64,000 nucleotides of DNA from Corticium candelabrum (Eukaryota; Porifera; Homoscleromorpha; Homosclerophorida; Plakinidae): the NCBI RefSeq assembly GCF_963422355.1, contig NC_085092.1, positions 1,773,501-1,837,500 of the forward strand, read 5' to 3'. Positions 11,397 through 48,200 of the stretch are shown here, one piece after another; position 1 is the stretch's first letter, and the number at the start of each line of letters is the position of its first letter. The position numbers and the translations under genes were made by a program. Below the pieces are notes generated by a model. The model did no database searches, was not told where the DNA came from, and was given only the letters and a program-made list of their open reading frames with translations.

Positions 11397-11850
11397 TCAT
11401 CTTAGAATTATAAAGCCAAGTTTGATGGACAACTGTTGATGGAGGTGTGAGATGGCTTGGCTAACAGTCAGGTGGTTATGCAGTGCTGATCTCTGTGCAA
11501 TTGATTTTGAAACATCGAGGCTGTGAGACGACCAAAGACCAAAAGTTTCAACCACAAGGGTTATATACATTCTTGCCAGGTCCAATGGACACCTGCTGGG
11601 GAATAAAGACCTTGCAAAACCTCGAGGAGTGTAGCAATGACACGTTCAAGCGAACGTGTACACACACTGATCCCACCACATCTTTTTCCAACATCTGAGT
11701 CCACCACACTGGATATACAAGCACAAGGAACAAAGTGGTCTGGGTGGAGGCATATGTTGCCCCATTCAGATCTAGTTGATGGTTACTGTAGTAGATCAAT
11801 TCATGATAATTATCATGGGTTGCTGCAGTAATTCGAGGTTGGTACACGTG
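11397..11850 (-). pseudogene. Retroelement 3' fragment (REL C-terminus)
   Basis: The minus frame gives ITLVVETFGLWSSHSLD...KSI...LHQQLSIKLGFIILR. This parallels [22 protein letters not shown]...LEQLSVRLW at the C-terminus of the intact retroelement at 1794-5087. Upstream sequence to about 11850 is weaker and holds stops. A 5'-truncated, old copy of the same superfamily is the best reading. From 11851 to about 13980 I find no gene or element; the 150-codon plus ORF at 12221 has no domain. Confidence 0.75.
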
Positions 11851-13989
11851 ACCATGTATTTATGTTACCAAAGCAAATCTCTTGGAACACACTGCACGAA
11901 CAGGTTGATAAATGACACTTGCCACCGCAGCTAGCTTGAGGATGCCTGACCAAGTGCTAGGTTTCATGGCTGTAGATGACACTTGATGTTGCATGCCTTT
12001 GCTAGAAGAGTCATATGCATGCAATTAGTACAACCCACCTGACAAATTACTAAAAAAGTCTGACTAAAAAGTGGCCATTGTTTGAGGTAGCAATGAAGAG
12101 AGAGACAGACTTTCATCACTTCCTCGACTTTGCCCTGTATGGCTACAAACCGATCCGCGTAAATTTCTGCATGCCCGGTCTCTGAGTTTCCTATCCTGCC
12201 GCTTTCACGGTGTACGGCTCGTGGCTGTCCGCTGCATTTTTGTTGCGCACCTCGGAGCCCCAGCGTGTGTATTTGAGTGCCCACATTTGGGATTTGACAA
12301 AATACACGTTCAGCTATACAGTACACATACGACACGTGGCTGTTTGCATTTGTTTTGTGCGCAAACTGCGGAAACTACGTTTGTTGACATGACACTGGGA
12401 TGTGCGAGGATGTGGGTTGCTCATACGGAATTCCACACCTGCCGCTATGCCACCAGACAAAATGTCCGGCGAAATCACGAATGGCTGGACAAGTGCTTCA
12501 TTCGGTTGGTAAATGTTCGATGTCCGGCCGTTATTTTGCACACTGATGTATGTATGTTGAAGTGGCACAGACGTTACTGTTGTATTCATACAGTACATTA
12601 TGTCCAAAACATGAATGTGGACAAGCTATGGATTGTGCAGTGGAAACCCTGGATGTTTGCTTTGTGGAGTTAATTCCTGGATTATGGAGAACTATCAAGA
12701 GATTGCTAATTTCTTTAAATACTGTACAAAGATGTAAAAATTGGGTATACAGATGTAATTTACACTTTCAAAACACAACTAACAGTCACATAGGTTGCAG
12801 TAGTGCTCTGCTACATATTTTTAAGTAAATCAGAAATCTAGCCGCACCGTAACCAGTAAATCCACATGTTGCACAAGCAAAAACGATTTCTGCAGAAAGC
12901 ACATATCCAGTGTCTACACAGGATTATGTATGGGTTTGTCTATTCTTCCATGATTTGTGCACGGAATACAGTGTTCTCGCCAATACCGTCAAAATAACGG
13001 TTAGGAGAGGGAAGGGACGTTTGGAGTGGGGAAAACAGCATTTATTGATGGTTGGGACAGCATTGGAAGCCTTAGCATGCATAGTTTGGGATCACGGATC
13101 TAAAGACATTCATTAGTGGTTTTGATGGTCCCATAGTTGCTACAGAACAATACATATTCTCATGTCAGACATCTGGTAATCTACTGGGAGTGCATGGTCT
13201 CCTTGTGTTGGTGTTTAAGGTGAATTTCTGTTGACCTTTCACAGAAGTGCTAAATTATGAGTGACTGTGGTTGCGCCAGGTTTTTACTAATTACTGTTTA
13301 TCTTCAGTCTCATGTTTTGTACTCTACACCCTTACTCTTTTAGGTCAGCTCATAATTCCAGTTCCAAGTCAAGTTGTCATTGTAATAATATCTGTCTGTC
13401 TGTCTGTGTTATGTTGCATTTAACTCTAATACAACTAGAGAACAGATAAAGTAATTTAATGATTTTTTATACCAAATATGTCAACATCAAACATTTGATG
13501 ATGTTATTAATGATGTCATTATATTTAATGACGTCATATTGATGGTTGGCAAAAATCCTGGCTAGAACATAGGAATATATACTGTCAACACAAACCACAT
13601 CAAGTGCTGTTAGTGCATGCGAGTTGTATATGTAATGAGTCTTATACAGAAAGATTTTTATGTCTACATACAACAGTTACATTTATGCCAAATTAACATA
13701 AATATTTATGCCATTTTGTGCACTTCGATTACCTTACAAATTGGTTATTAAATGTAAACTTACTATAATTTACTAACATCATAATGTGCAACAAATAAAC
13801 TACCTATTGGGAATTAATGGTTTGTCTGCAGTTCCTCTGGAATCGGACATGGTTTTCCCAGGAGAAATTCTATGTGAGCATGTGCAAGGCATGAGTCTAC
13901 TCTTCAACACCCAATCAGGATTGACTTATACAGAGTGAGTCAGAAACAAATCCAAACAGCTTTTGACCCTTGCGTTTTTATGACATCAA

Positions 13990-14497
13990 TGAAGTAGCCA
14001 GTGTATGCGACCAAGCTCGTTTTAATGTGGTTTTGGCTATCCATGCAGAATCATGATTAGTGGCAATACAACGCATAAACTTAGGCTTGGCCATGTCTGT
14101 GCATGAGTTCTCAACTGCATCATGTATTTGGCTTGGCATTCCCATTATTTCACCTTCATCTAATGGTACAAGATGTTTCATTGGCAACAGCATTGACGTA
14201 TAAGGCGATCATACAGTATATTAGATTGTGGTGATGGTTCTCTTTGAATTAGGAGACATGACCGTCGTTGTGACATTCTTATCACACTCTGCTGGAAGAC
14301 AACAACGACGAGAGCAACGCTGTAATAGTTATGACAACACAATGCCTGGTAATATCTACCACCCAGATTTTCAACGACGTCAGCCAGCTTTGACTTAACA
14401 GTAAGGAATACCTTTCAACAAGGATTCATTTATAACTTGGCACTGCAAGCTGTAGCAGCAGCAATAGCTGATGAAATGGAAAATGCTTCATTGTCAT
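13990..14497 (+). pseudogene. Retroelement fragment (RT tail, CCHC and REL region)
   Basis: The plus frames read ACDQARFNVV...INLGLAMSVHEF...WLGIP, then YHPDFQRRQPAL.LTVRNTFQQGFIYNLA. These match in order residues of the intact element (DRARLKTL...[11 protein letters not shown]...[32 protein letters not shown]). Stops and frameshifts separate the blocks, so it is dead. It ends exactly at the MULE-like insertion that begins at 14498. Confidence 0.8.
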
Positions 14498-15747
14498 TAG
14501 GCTTGAACTTCCAGACCAAAGAGCGCACAAACTCTAGTCTGGACCAAAACAATACTAAAATGATTTCAGAAGTACTTATCAAAAAGCGATGCTAAATGGT
14601 AGGATTGTTTTACCTAGTTTAATAATGAGATGGAAAGCAGGGTTCTTGCTACAGCATGGCAGCGTGGTGCAGCGCCACACTCCAGTAGGAGTGCGCCACG
14701 CTCATAAACGGTAGATAGAAGTCCAAAGTCTGCAGCTAAGGAATGTTTGAGAATTCCATACTACTGGAGACAATACTAAAGGTGACAATAGCCACAAATC
14801 TAGGCTCTTGCAAAATAATGCAGGATGATAGCCTCACTCCGTGACGTACTATACGCACAAGCTGTTAATTGCAGTCCCGGCTGTGCTACCTCTGATTCTA
14901 GTTCCGGATGCCATTCTAGTGATCCGGAAAGTACACTCTTGTTAGGCAAGTGTACACCTAGAATCTACTCTAGACTGGTCAAAGCAACAACAGTGGTACA
15001 CGTCAATCAACGCCCGTCTAGACGAACTTCCTGTAGTTCGAAACTTGCGCATGCGAAATCGATGAACATCGCTGAGAAGGGCTTACTGACGATCAAAGTT
15101 GATTTCCATGCAAGGGCAGGGCAGGGCACTTGAATGTACATCTGCTACAATGAGAAGTCTATCTCACTTGAGATCGTCTCCAGTGTGCATGTCCGACTGT
15201 AAAGAGCAATGCGTTGTCGACCCGCCCATCCCGCCACGCTCCCAGAAATCTCTAGCGAGAACCTTGGGAAAAAGATACTGCACTTAGCATTACACAAACA
15301 TAAATGATAGGCATCTCTTGAGACATGTCGTGTGTGCGGTGATATTTTGGTGGACAGCATGAAACGACGACTCTTAGATTCTGCGGCAGAACGCTACTTA
15401 GTCTAGCCGCTCGACTAGCAAAACTATCATTTGACCAGTTGTCAAAGGTGATGGTCTAGCGATGCTGCTGTGCATGTCCTCTTACCGCAAGCTTGAAACT
15501 AAAACTTCACCAAGCATGCACCAAAGTCTCTCTGGCGTGCACTTAGCGCCCGTGACGATTTCTCACGTGTGTAATCAGCATTAGTGCACTTATCATAACC
15601 AATTACTGCTAAACCAATCAGAATTTTGAGCCAACATTTCGGATCTAAGACACTGATTGGCTTAGAAGGCTATTTCTGAAATCATTTTAGTACCGTTCTG
15701 GTCCAGACTAGAATTCTCGCGCTGTCTGGTCTGAAAGTTTGTGGCTA
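14498..15747 (+). mobile_element. MULE-like non-autonomous element, copy 1
   Basis: Long inverted termini (TAGGCTTGAACTTCCAGACC at the left; TGGTCTGAAAGTTTGTGGCTA at the right) and a 9-bp duplication, CATTGTCAT / CATTGTTAT (one mismatch), are directly visible. A 9-bp duplication with long TIRs indicates the Mutator superfamily. It shares ends with 22856-23521. It carries an inverted hAT-like fragment at 14637-14810. Its right end lies 115 bp upstream of the ATG at 15863. Confidence 0.85.
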
Positions 15748-15820
15748 CATTGTTATGAATTTTAAAAAAAATTGGTGTTTTCGCAACAGGAAGTCTTTCT
15801 AACGTCAGGGTGTGGTGACG

Positions 15821-15859
15821 ATGGTAGTTTGGACACCAAGTAGACTTGAGATTTTGTAA
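15821..15859 (+). other. Upstream ORF of 12 codons before the 601-aa gene
   Basis: ATG at 15821 opens MVVWTPSRLEIL and stops at TAA 15857-15859, one codon before the chosen start at 15863 and in the same frame. The TAA shows that the main frame cannot begin further upstream. If it is transcribed, it could reduce initiation at the main ATG; that is inference. Confidence 0.4.
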
Positions 15860-15862
15860 ACT

Positions 15863-40041
<24,179 letters not shown>

Positions 40042-40742
40042 TTGACTACTTTAGCACAGATGACTTGTTGTGTATATATAAAAGAACGTTCTCAGTTTGA
40101 GATAATTATCAATTTGTTGATGTATATCGAGTAGGGTAAACAGGGGTAAGTAAATCCGTGAGTAATTTGATACACGCCCGTATATTGCTACGTAGGAGTG
40201 TTGTAGTCGCTTGATCTTACTACCGTATGGAGCAGTAGCCTTCTGCCAATCAGCATGTGGGTGACCATCTCTGAAATCTTAATCGTTCTTGAGATAATTC
40301 GGGACTTCCGTCGACGCTGCTAATCTTCTGGGTGGGGCAACTTCGTGACAGAGTTTGGTTCTGGCAACTTACGACTTACGAATGGTTGTAACTATTGCTT
40401 GCTTGAGTACGTTTCTTTACTGCATCTATTGTGGTAGTGACAAATAAGGCATACCTATTAGATCTTTCGCTGTACCCTAGGAAGTTGCTGTGGGAGGCGT
40501 TTTTGTTGATGTAGCTTCGCCTTCCCGGATGTCCATTCAAGTGGCAATTGACTTGCTATGGAACTCATAATCCTACGTCAAGTAGTTTACTAATAGTAGA
40601 AGAGATTCAAACCCTAAACTAGAGGTAAGACGCTTCACGTTCAACAGGGTTAGATATTCACGGAGTTGCCCCGGATTAGCCTAGTGTATAGAATTGTATT
40701 ATACGGGAGTTTGTTAGTGAGCTAGCGCACGTTCTCTTTAAG
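40042..40742. other. Intergenic spacer between the 601-aa gene and COX5B
   Basis: It holds the 3' UTR of the upstream gene and the promoter and 5' UTR of COX5B. I see no clear AATAAA, no repeat family and no small gene in it. Confidence 0.6.
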
Positions 40743-41269
40743 ATGGCGTCGGCTTTACTGAAAAGATCCTTGCTCTTTCCTGCGCTTCCTTTTTTTCGAC
40801 GAGCTATATCAACAGGTTTAGTTTATCGTGCAGGTAATGAGAGAATGTATTGTTTTTAAGTAGCACAGAACGGCTTATCGGGTCCCCACCAGGGTTCTTT
40901 AGCGTTTTTGAATTCCTGGTGAAGGTGAAGAAAACACGGTCGATGTTGAACTTTTGAATTTTATTGCAGAACATAGTGAAGGACATAGCAAAATACCAGA
41001 AGCGAAGCTAGGTGTGGCAGGAGTCGTCCCGTCCGACACTGACCAGGCCACCGGTCTTGAGAAGCTCGAACACGACGCTCTAATGGCTGGAATTGAAGTA
41101 AGGCTGATTCTATTGTAAGTATGGTGAACTGGTCAATGAATGTTTTAAACCTGTATATAGAATCGAGGTAACGTTTATATGTACTGTAATAGTGCATGTA
41201 TATGTGTGTTTTACTGCATGTCTCTGCGCTTGTGAGTGTCAGTCTGTCGAAATTGTTTATTCAATACAC

Positions 41270-41318
<49 letters not shown>

Positions 41319-41728
41319 GCGCGCGCGCAAGCACACACACCACACACACCACACACAGGCGCGCATGCGCGCGCGCACACACATGTACCACATACAGCAA
41401 TTGTTCAAATATGTTAGCTTTCTTTTTACTACATGTAGGATCCATTCAATTTGAACATGTCTAAGCCTCCAGGAGATGGGTCAAGACAGACACCGTTTAT
41501 CATTACTAGTCCAGTCGAGGAGAGAATTATTGGTTGCATCTGTATGCTTTGCGTTACTTAATAAATTATACTGTAGTGCAGTTACATGTTGCTGCTGTGT
41601 GTTGTGAAGGTGAGCCAGATGACCACGCCATAAACTGGATGGTGTTGAAAAGTGGACCTCCTCAGCGCTGTGAATGTGGTTACTTTCACGTGCTTCAGAA
41701 GGGAAATCCAAACAAGGTAGAGTTCTGA
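40743..41728 (+). CDS. COX5B: Cytochrome c oxidase subunit 5B, mitochondrial
   Basis: Four exons (40743-40833, 40970-41097, 41439-41541, 41610-41728) join in phase to give 146 residues. The N-terminus (MASALLKRSLLFPALPFFRR) is a typical mitochondrial presequence, positively charged and without acidic residues. The mature part carries the family blocks VVPSDTDQATGLEK, DPFNLN, ERIIGCIC and PPQRCECGYFHV. COX5B is a nuclear-encoded zinc-binding subunit on the matrix side of complex IV. Zinc ligands are visible as CIC and CEC; the second pair is spaced C-x-C, whereas vertebrates have C-x2-C. The length and intron phases fit a functional gene. Intron 2 holds a CA/CG microsatellite. Confidence 0.97.
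41272..41385. repeat. (CA)n/(CG)n microsatellite in COX5B intron 2
   Basis: Pure CA repeat followed by alternating CG and CACACC blocks; alternating purine-pyrimidine throughout. Confidence 0.95.
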
Positions 41729-43197
41729 AGTGAGGTGGAAGTCCACCACGATGTGTATTTAGGACTGAAAAGTTGACTCAGCTTGTCTGTTATTGGCGTG
41801 TAATTTCAAGCTTATTATGTGATTGTATACATCTGAAGGCATGGCACTTGCAGAAATAGCCAAGCCAGTGTACTTGTATCACGAGTCAATCGTAGTATAG
41901 CAATGTACGCTTCTAGTTGTTGTGTTGCTGATGCCATTATTGTGTGCATGGTGAGGTTCTCTTCAGAAAGTCCATTACAAGCCCTACTCGGACAGTTACT
42001 TAGATTTGAATGCTTTAGAAACATAATTGACAAATTTGGTAATGGTTTGCTGAATGTATTAATTAATGGTGTGAATGATGACTACAGGTGGCTGGGCCTA
42101 GATTGGTAAAGCCCAGAGGTGGGTGCAGTATAGGCATGAGCATGAGGAGTGTATGACTCCGATCTGACTGGCCTCATGCGAAGACCCTAGCAGCATGGCA
42201 AGGCCATCAAAATTTATGGGCCATGTTACACTACAGTTATTATTGAACAGCATCACTTATTTGATATCAATGCAATGTTGCACGAAGTGCAATGACTAAA
42301 AAAAGACAGATGCTAGTGGTATAGTTGCCTATCGGAGCTGCTTGCAAACTGTGTAACCAAGTATTCTACATCAGTTTCCAAGTCTTTTGCTAGTTCTCTG
42401 TTCAAAACACATTAAGTCAAGGAGTGTAATCTGTAATCTCCACCATTCCTGATGGTAAACATGAACAGTTCCGGAAACGTTTTCCCTGACCCATACTAGG
42501 CTACATGACCCCTCACCTCCCCTGTGTGAAATTGTTTACTTAATTAAGGTGAGGTGTTATTGGTTTGAGGCTGTTTGTTGTAGTGTTCTGAGAGTTCACT
42601 TGTTAGTATATATCATACAGTCATGTACAAATATTTATACTATCACACCTACCTACAAGAATAAGGGGCCCAGGCCAGCCTTGGCCCCTACTGAACAGGA
42701 TGCCGCTGACGCTCTTGCACTAAGTCATACCCAGTTCCCTATTCTTAGGCACTGGCATGACACAGGAACTGGGAACTAGCTCATCTTAATTTATAGACTG
42801 TTCATAAGCTTTGACGCAAGAGTAACTATTATATGCCCTAAAATGGTATTTTCTTGGTTTGTTCATATGTCCTAACTGTTTCCTTCTCGTGTGTCTAACT
42901 ATCTGTGGAGGAGGGCAGCACGTGTGGGCACACTCCATTTTTTGGCCACACTCCATTTTTTGGCCGCATCTACAGCAGACATACCAATTGTGACAACTAA
43001 AACTAATTTAGCCAACCATCTGTTACTCTTTAGTGCAGCCACCGTCTGTTGTCATAGCATATTACCAACTCTAGACTAGGAAGTAAAAACTAAACTAACT
43101 TTAGACTACAAACGCCGGAGTTTAGTTACGTAATTGACATCCCATCCATGACAGCACCTAGTCTCTGCCAGCATTACTTGTCTTTCATTCTGCTGTT
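41729..43197. other. Intergenic region between COX5B and the EF-hand gene (convergent 3' ends)
   Basis: Apart from a 19-bp tandem duplication (CACACTCCATTTTTTGGCC, twice, 42929-42967), I see no gene, transposon end or RNA gene. The short ORFs here have no conserved features. Confidence 0.6.
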
Positions 43198-44250
43198 TTA
43201 CGAGTCACTCATCAAGCTTTCGAATTCTACAAATGAAAAGCCAATTTCTGTGAATGCAACAGTTGAACTGGAGACAAGTCAGATGGGATTCGCTTTACCT
43301 TGCAATGTAATCTTGCCGTCTCCATCCTGGTCTGCTTGCTCCATCATTTTATCAACTGCCAAGAATAAGTATTCCCGAGTGAGTTTCAGACTGTCTTATT
43401 AATTTCGTTCTCACCGATGTGGGCGGGAAAGTTGATGCCCAGTTTGTTGAGTGCGCCTTTGGCTTCACTCGAATTGATTTGTCCAGTTTGGTTGTGATCA
43501 AACTGACCGAATGTTTCTTTGATTTTGACAGCTGACACTTTCCTCACACGACTTCGTTGACCTTTTGACGCAAACCGACATTTTTCTAGTGCGATGAGTG
43601 TAAATGCCTTCAGTGGAATGCGCCGCGTCTGTGGACTGTTCTCTTGAGAGACAAACGACACCTTGCTTTCATCATTTGTCAGTCTTATCGTAACACTCAT
43701 ACCTTCAACCAGTATCTGTGCGTCATCGTCGTCCACTTTTGTTCCCAACTCGAGCAGAGCTTGCTGCAATTCGGTCGCTGTTAGGTAGTCGTCTGATCCT
43801 CCTTCGCACCTTTGGTTGCGTTGAAACGCCTGTCTAATAACTTTCAAGAGAAAGCTGTTAGTAATAACACATTCTACTTCAAGTGTTGACAGTCTAGAAT
43901 TTCAGGTCTGCTGTCGGGGCGTGTTGTGTACTAGGTGCAGTCTAGAAAGCGTTTTGACTTATGTTTGAGGCTGCTAATCACTTTGGCGATGAGATACGTG
44001 TGCCCATGCAATCTGCGTGTGCTACTTAATATTCTGGTTTTGGAAAGACGCTGCTTACCTTCTCTAGTCTGTTCGTCAGCAAGGTCCTAGAACAACGCAA
44101 CTTAGCCAGATGCAGAGACTCGGTGGCTTGCATTGTCCACCAGTAACATCTCTAACGTGCTAGTAGCATGAGCACTCACCATTTGGATATAGCAAGGAAG
44201 AGAACACTCCACCACCAGTGGTAGAACTACTGTCTGCTCCGTGAGGTGAC
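43198..44250 (-). CDS. EF-hand calcium-binding protein
   Basis: Minus-strand exons in order: one ending at 44180 (start unclear), 44059-44086, 43415-43840, 43299-43355, 43198-43226. If translation starts at the ATG that ends the first exon (44182-44180), the protein is about 180 residues. Two C-terminal EF-hand loops are canonical: DHNQTGQINSSE and DQDGDGKITLQE, with acidic or oxygen ligands at positions 1, 3, 5 and 12, G at 6 and I at 8. The stop follows EFESLMSDS. The N-terminal half has a degenerate EF-like helix-loop-helix (VIRQAFQRN...LTATELQQAL) and a basic middle part. The architecture is that of the calmodulin/centrin superfamily, but the long linker is not typical of either. It is likely a calcium sensor. 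The 3' end is firm; the 5' end is not. Confidence 0.8.
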
Positions 44251-45256
44251 TATTTTTTATCGTTTTGCACCTAGTGGGTCAACGTGGGCGTAATGGGAGG
44301 AGTGGAATAGAAGAGATAATTCCTGCTAACTAAATATTGCCTTTCCTGTAGTAGGGAATGCATGCAAATTGCATACATGCAAATTGCATACAGTACATTA
44401 TATTGTCCTAGATTGCAGGATAGCACTGTACCTGCCACCTTTAGTAAAATAGTACATTTTGCCCGGAAGTATGACGTGCAGGAGGGGTCTGGCTACGCGA
44501 GACTAATGAAATTGCAGTACGTTTTAATTATGTTGTAAAAGTACAGTGCTAGAGTTCGCACGCTGTCTGGTCTGAGGCTACATGGCATCCGGACACGGTA
44601 CCAACGCATACATCTGACTTGCAGTTCTTGAATTTCTGTAGAGAAGAAACTGTCAAACACTGCTACATAGACCGGCGCATTGTCTGTTGATAGCTAGGGG
44701 TAGCCTATTTCTCAATTCTAGCCAGCTTTTGTTGCTATCATGTAAAGATAGATCCGGGATCTGCGTTGCCTACGGCATCCAGTACCTCTTCATGGCTTCT
44801 TTCACACTCTGAGTGCCATCATCACGTGATGCTTTGTGCTCCACCCATTTCTGGGTCACGTGCAGCTAAAACAAAATCAATATGGTAAATGGTAAATGTG
44901 TGGATAAAGAACCTAACAGACTTGTCGTTAGCTTTTTCGAAATGTCGAGGAGCGAAACGGCTGTGGCAGACGACGTGATTCACATTTCTCTCTATACCAG
45001 GAATAAAGACTGTCATTGAACATGGTGCACCCTGAGATGTTCCCTTGTTCTGCTTCGTTATGACACAACTTGAAATTGTGGCAGTTTGCGTGGGTGTGCC
45101 TGTGCGTGGGGGGAGTGCTAACTGAGGTGTACAGTAGGTACAGGGCATAAACAGTGAAATGTACTTGAGTTCACTTCCTATTGCCATCACTGTTTTCACA
45201 CTTTACATACATGTCCTTTATCAATACTACCGTGTCCATATTAACAGTGCGTTAGC
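44251..45256. other. Spacer between CSN5 3' end and the EF-hand gene
   Basis: It contains a fragment of the GTCTGGCTACGCGAGACT repeat end (about 44487-44505) and a MULE-like TIR end (TCGCACGCTGTCTGGTCTGAGGCTA, 44557-44581). A 125-codon minus ORF at 44822-45199 shows no domain and probably lies in the 3' UTR of CSN5. Confidence 0.5.
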
Positions 45257-48200
45257 TCAAATTTGATTGAACAGTCGATCTTTTACAACCTGATTCATCA
45301 TCCCATGCAATGCCTCAATAGTTGTCTTTGAGCTGCAGAACCAAATACATTTGGAACTAAAGTGATGTCAAAGACATAAATACTTCATTTACCTGTCCTT
45401 GGCTGCTTTCGACAGTTTGCTCTCCTCTTTCTTCTCATGCTCAAAAGCAATGAAACCACTACTGTGACCAAGCTAACGACATACATAGACCTGTAGTGCA
45501 ATGATTACACACATGCAGATGCGCGGGCACATGGACACCCCACACGAATTCACTGCTCTTGTTAGATATGTCTGTTGTTAACAGTAGTTGCCTGATGCTT
45601 CACTGTGTCAACTTACCTGTTGTTCTGCCTGCTCCAATTTCTCTGAGAGATCTGCCACTTGACCTGTCGTATAACCAGCATTCTAAGAAACAGAAACAGT
45701 TGTGCAGACGACGACACTCATTCACCGAACTGAAGACTGACTGCAAGTAGAGTGTTGGAGGACAACGTGCTGACCCAATATTTGTTCCACAGCAAATCCA
45801 ATAGACAACGATCAAGACTAGACTTGAAGTAGGACACTTCTAATGAATAATACCTAGTAGTAAGCAAAGCATGGTATCTCCATCTAAGTCACGCCAACTC
45901 TGTATCTTACTGTTTGCAATGAACACCAAAATCTTCTATTTTGTTAAGAGGAATGGTTTGGTATTCAGATGGAGCCTCGTCTGGTGGAGTATAACCCTAA
46001 AATACAAACATAACTAAACAGATAAAACTGAGATCATAAAAGACATAGACTTGGTTAGTTTTGATTGTGCTTACTATCAATGCAATGTCTATGTCTGCCT
46101 GTCTATCTGTCTCAGTCTCAGATAACATAAGTGATCAAAATAATGTGTAATAGACCTTAACATTTCATTTGATGTATATTTTGGAGCTCATAGTAATAAA
46201 TCAACGTCTGTCTTTGTGTCTGTCTGTCTGTCTGTCTGTTTGTCTATTGAATACATCATCAAACTAAAATAGTACGATCACTAAACCCTGGTTCACAATA
46301 TGACGCTGACAATGACGTCGTCACTGGACATTGACATTGATGCTGACGCTGACGCTAATGCCAGGGGCGTAGCGTGACCTCTAGCCATGGGGGCTCAAGT
46401 TCACGATGCTATGGGATACGCCTACTTTTTATTGACTTTTAAATTAGTGGCAGATCCGGTTTAGAAAGGGTGGTGCAACTAAAATGCTCACTAAAAGTTG
46501 GCGAATACTATAGTATACAAAACTAATGTCTCATTACCAGATGAATTTTATCTGTACAACAGAGTATCATGGTCTATTACATCATGTGTACTCATGAGGA
46601 ACACGAAACATACATTAATTAATTACATATGTCCAGTATATTTAAGAAAGACATTCAAAGAGGTTATTTGTTCTACAAACGTATTCAAAGTTGCATTCAT
46701 TAAGATTTCTGGCCACTGATACTGGGCTAACATGAGCAACTGGTTACAAATGATCCCAATAGAGTACGAATGTCAGGAAATATCTTTTGTCACATTGTTT
46801 GATAGGTTCCATAGGAATGATCGTTGTCTCAGTCACCTGTTCCAGCATAACAGTTCTTTAGCCTAACTAAGAAAGGTCCTTACCAGAACCTTGTTTAGAC
46901 ATTATAGACTGCTTTGATCCTTACTCGTGGACCTGATACAAACAATAGCTATTGAGTAAAGCTCCAACTATGGTTGCTGAGATGATGTCTGAGCTGCTTG
47001 ATTTTGTCTCTAATTACTTGTGAATTAGACTTCTGCAGAGTAACTGACATCATCTGCCTCCACAAGGCCTTGAACTCTGTCACATTCTTTTTTTCTCTTG
47101 TATCTCTGGATTGAAGTGCCAGTTTGCTCAAAAAATCTTCAACGTCTTTACCCCACCGACCAAAGTGTTCAAGGACTAGTGGAAGTAACATGGGTAAGAA
47201 CCACCAGGTAAAATTTCTTCCTCATATTTCTCCTGTTTCTTCCTCTCTCGTTTTTGATGCAGCAGCTCCATCTTCTTTGGCTACCCTAGAGATAATATCT
47301 GGACACCAACAATGCGCCACAGATATATCCAAAATCGATTCCAAACTTGAATCAGCATCAAAACCACTATCTGGTCTGTTGTCTGAATTTAGATAGCAGA
47401 TGTTGTGGTTCTCTTGTGTGATGAAGATGGAGTTGCTGTCTGTCTGTCATTACATGTATTTCTTTTACAAGTCTACGATACACTAAAAATCAGCAAGTTC
47501 TAAGACAACTGGGACCCAAGAAGTTCCTAACTACAACTAAGAGTCAGTCAGTCTGTCTCTCTTTCAATGGTAGTATATTTCGTATATCGACAGTAAAAAA
47601 CACACATCATGGACTAAAAGAATGTCCAGTGACCATCAAGGTCACAAACAAACTAAGCTATCTAAAACACCTGCTGAGAATACAAGTCAAACTCTATGTT
47701 CATGGCTAGAGAGTCTACTGAGTTTTCTTGCAATAAATCTCCAGAAAACTTTTGAAGTCTTGGTCGTTGTCTGTCTGTCTGCTTGTCTGCCTGTCTCCAT
47801 TGTCAGTTCAACTAGCTACACGCCACTGTCATTACAATTACCACAAGCAAGTAAACTCTCATAATGGAGTACCTTTGGGTAGGTTCTAAATGCTCCCAGA
47901 GTCACCTTGCCAGCTGAAACAGTCCTTGTAGGATCAACCTACCAGAGTTTAGTACATGAAGATAAAAGTAAATTGACAGCACAAAACACAGCTCACCACT
48001 ATTGCCACCCATGGCTCTTGGAACTGTTGGTTCATCATCTGAGTATTGACATCAATCCCAGACAACCAGCAACCATACCCTGGGTGACTGTGATACCAAC
48101 CAATCACATGCTCAAGGCGTGCTACCTACATGCATACACACGTTAAACTATGTGCAGTGTTTCAATTGGGACTTTCTGGAAAAAGAAAAAAAAGAATAAA

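Noticed and set aside
12221..12673. 150-codon plus ORF
   Set aside because: Unusual composition, no domain, no splice or repeat context that would support it.
44822..45199. 125-codon minus ORF downstream of CSN5
   Set aside because: No domain and low-complexity composition; more likely 3' UTR or spacer.
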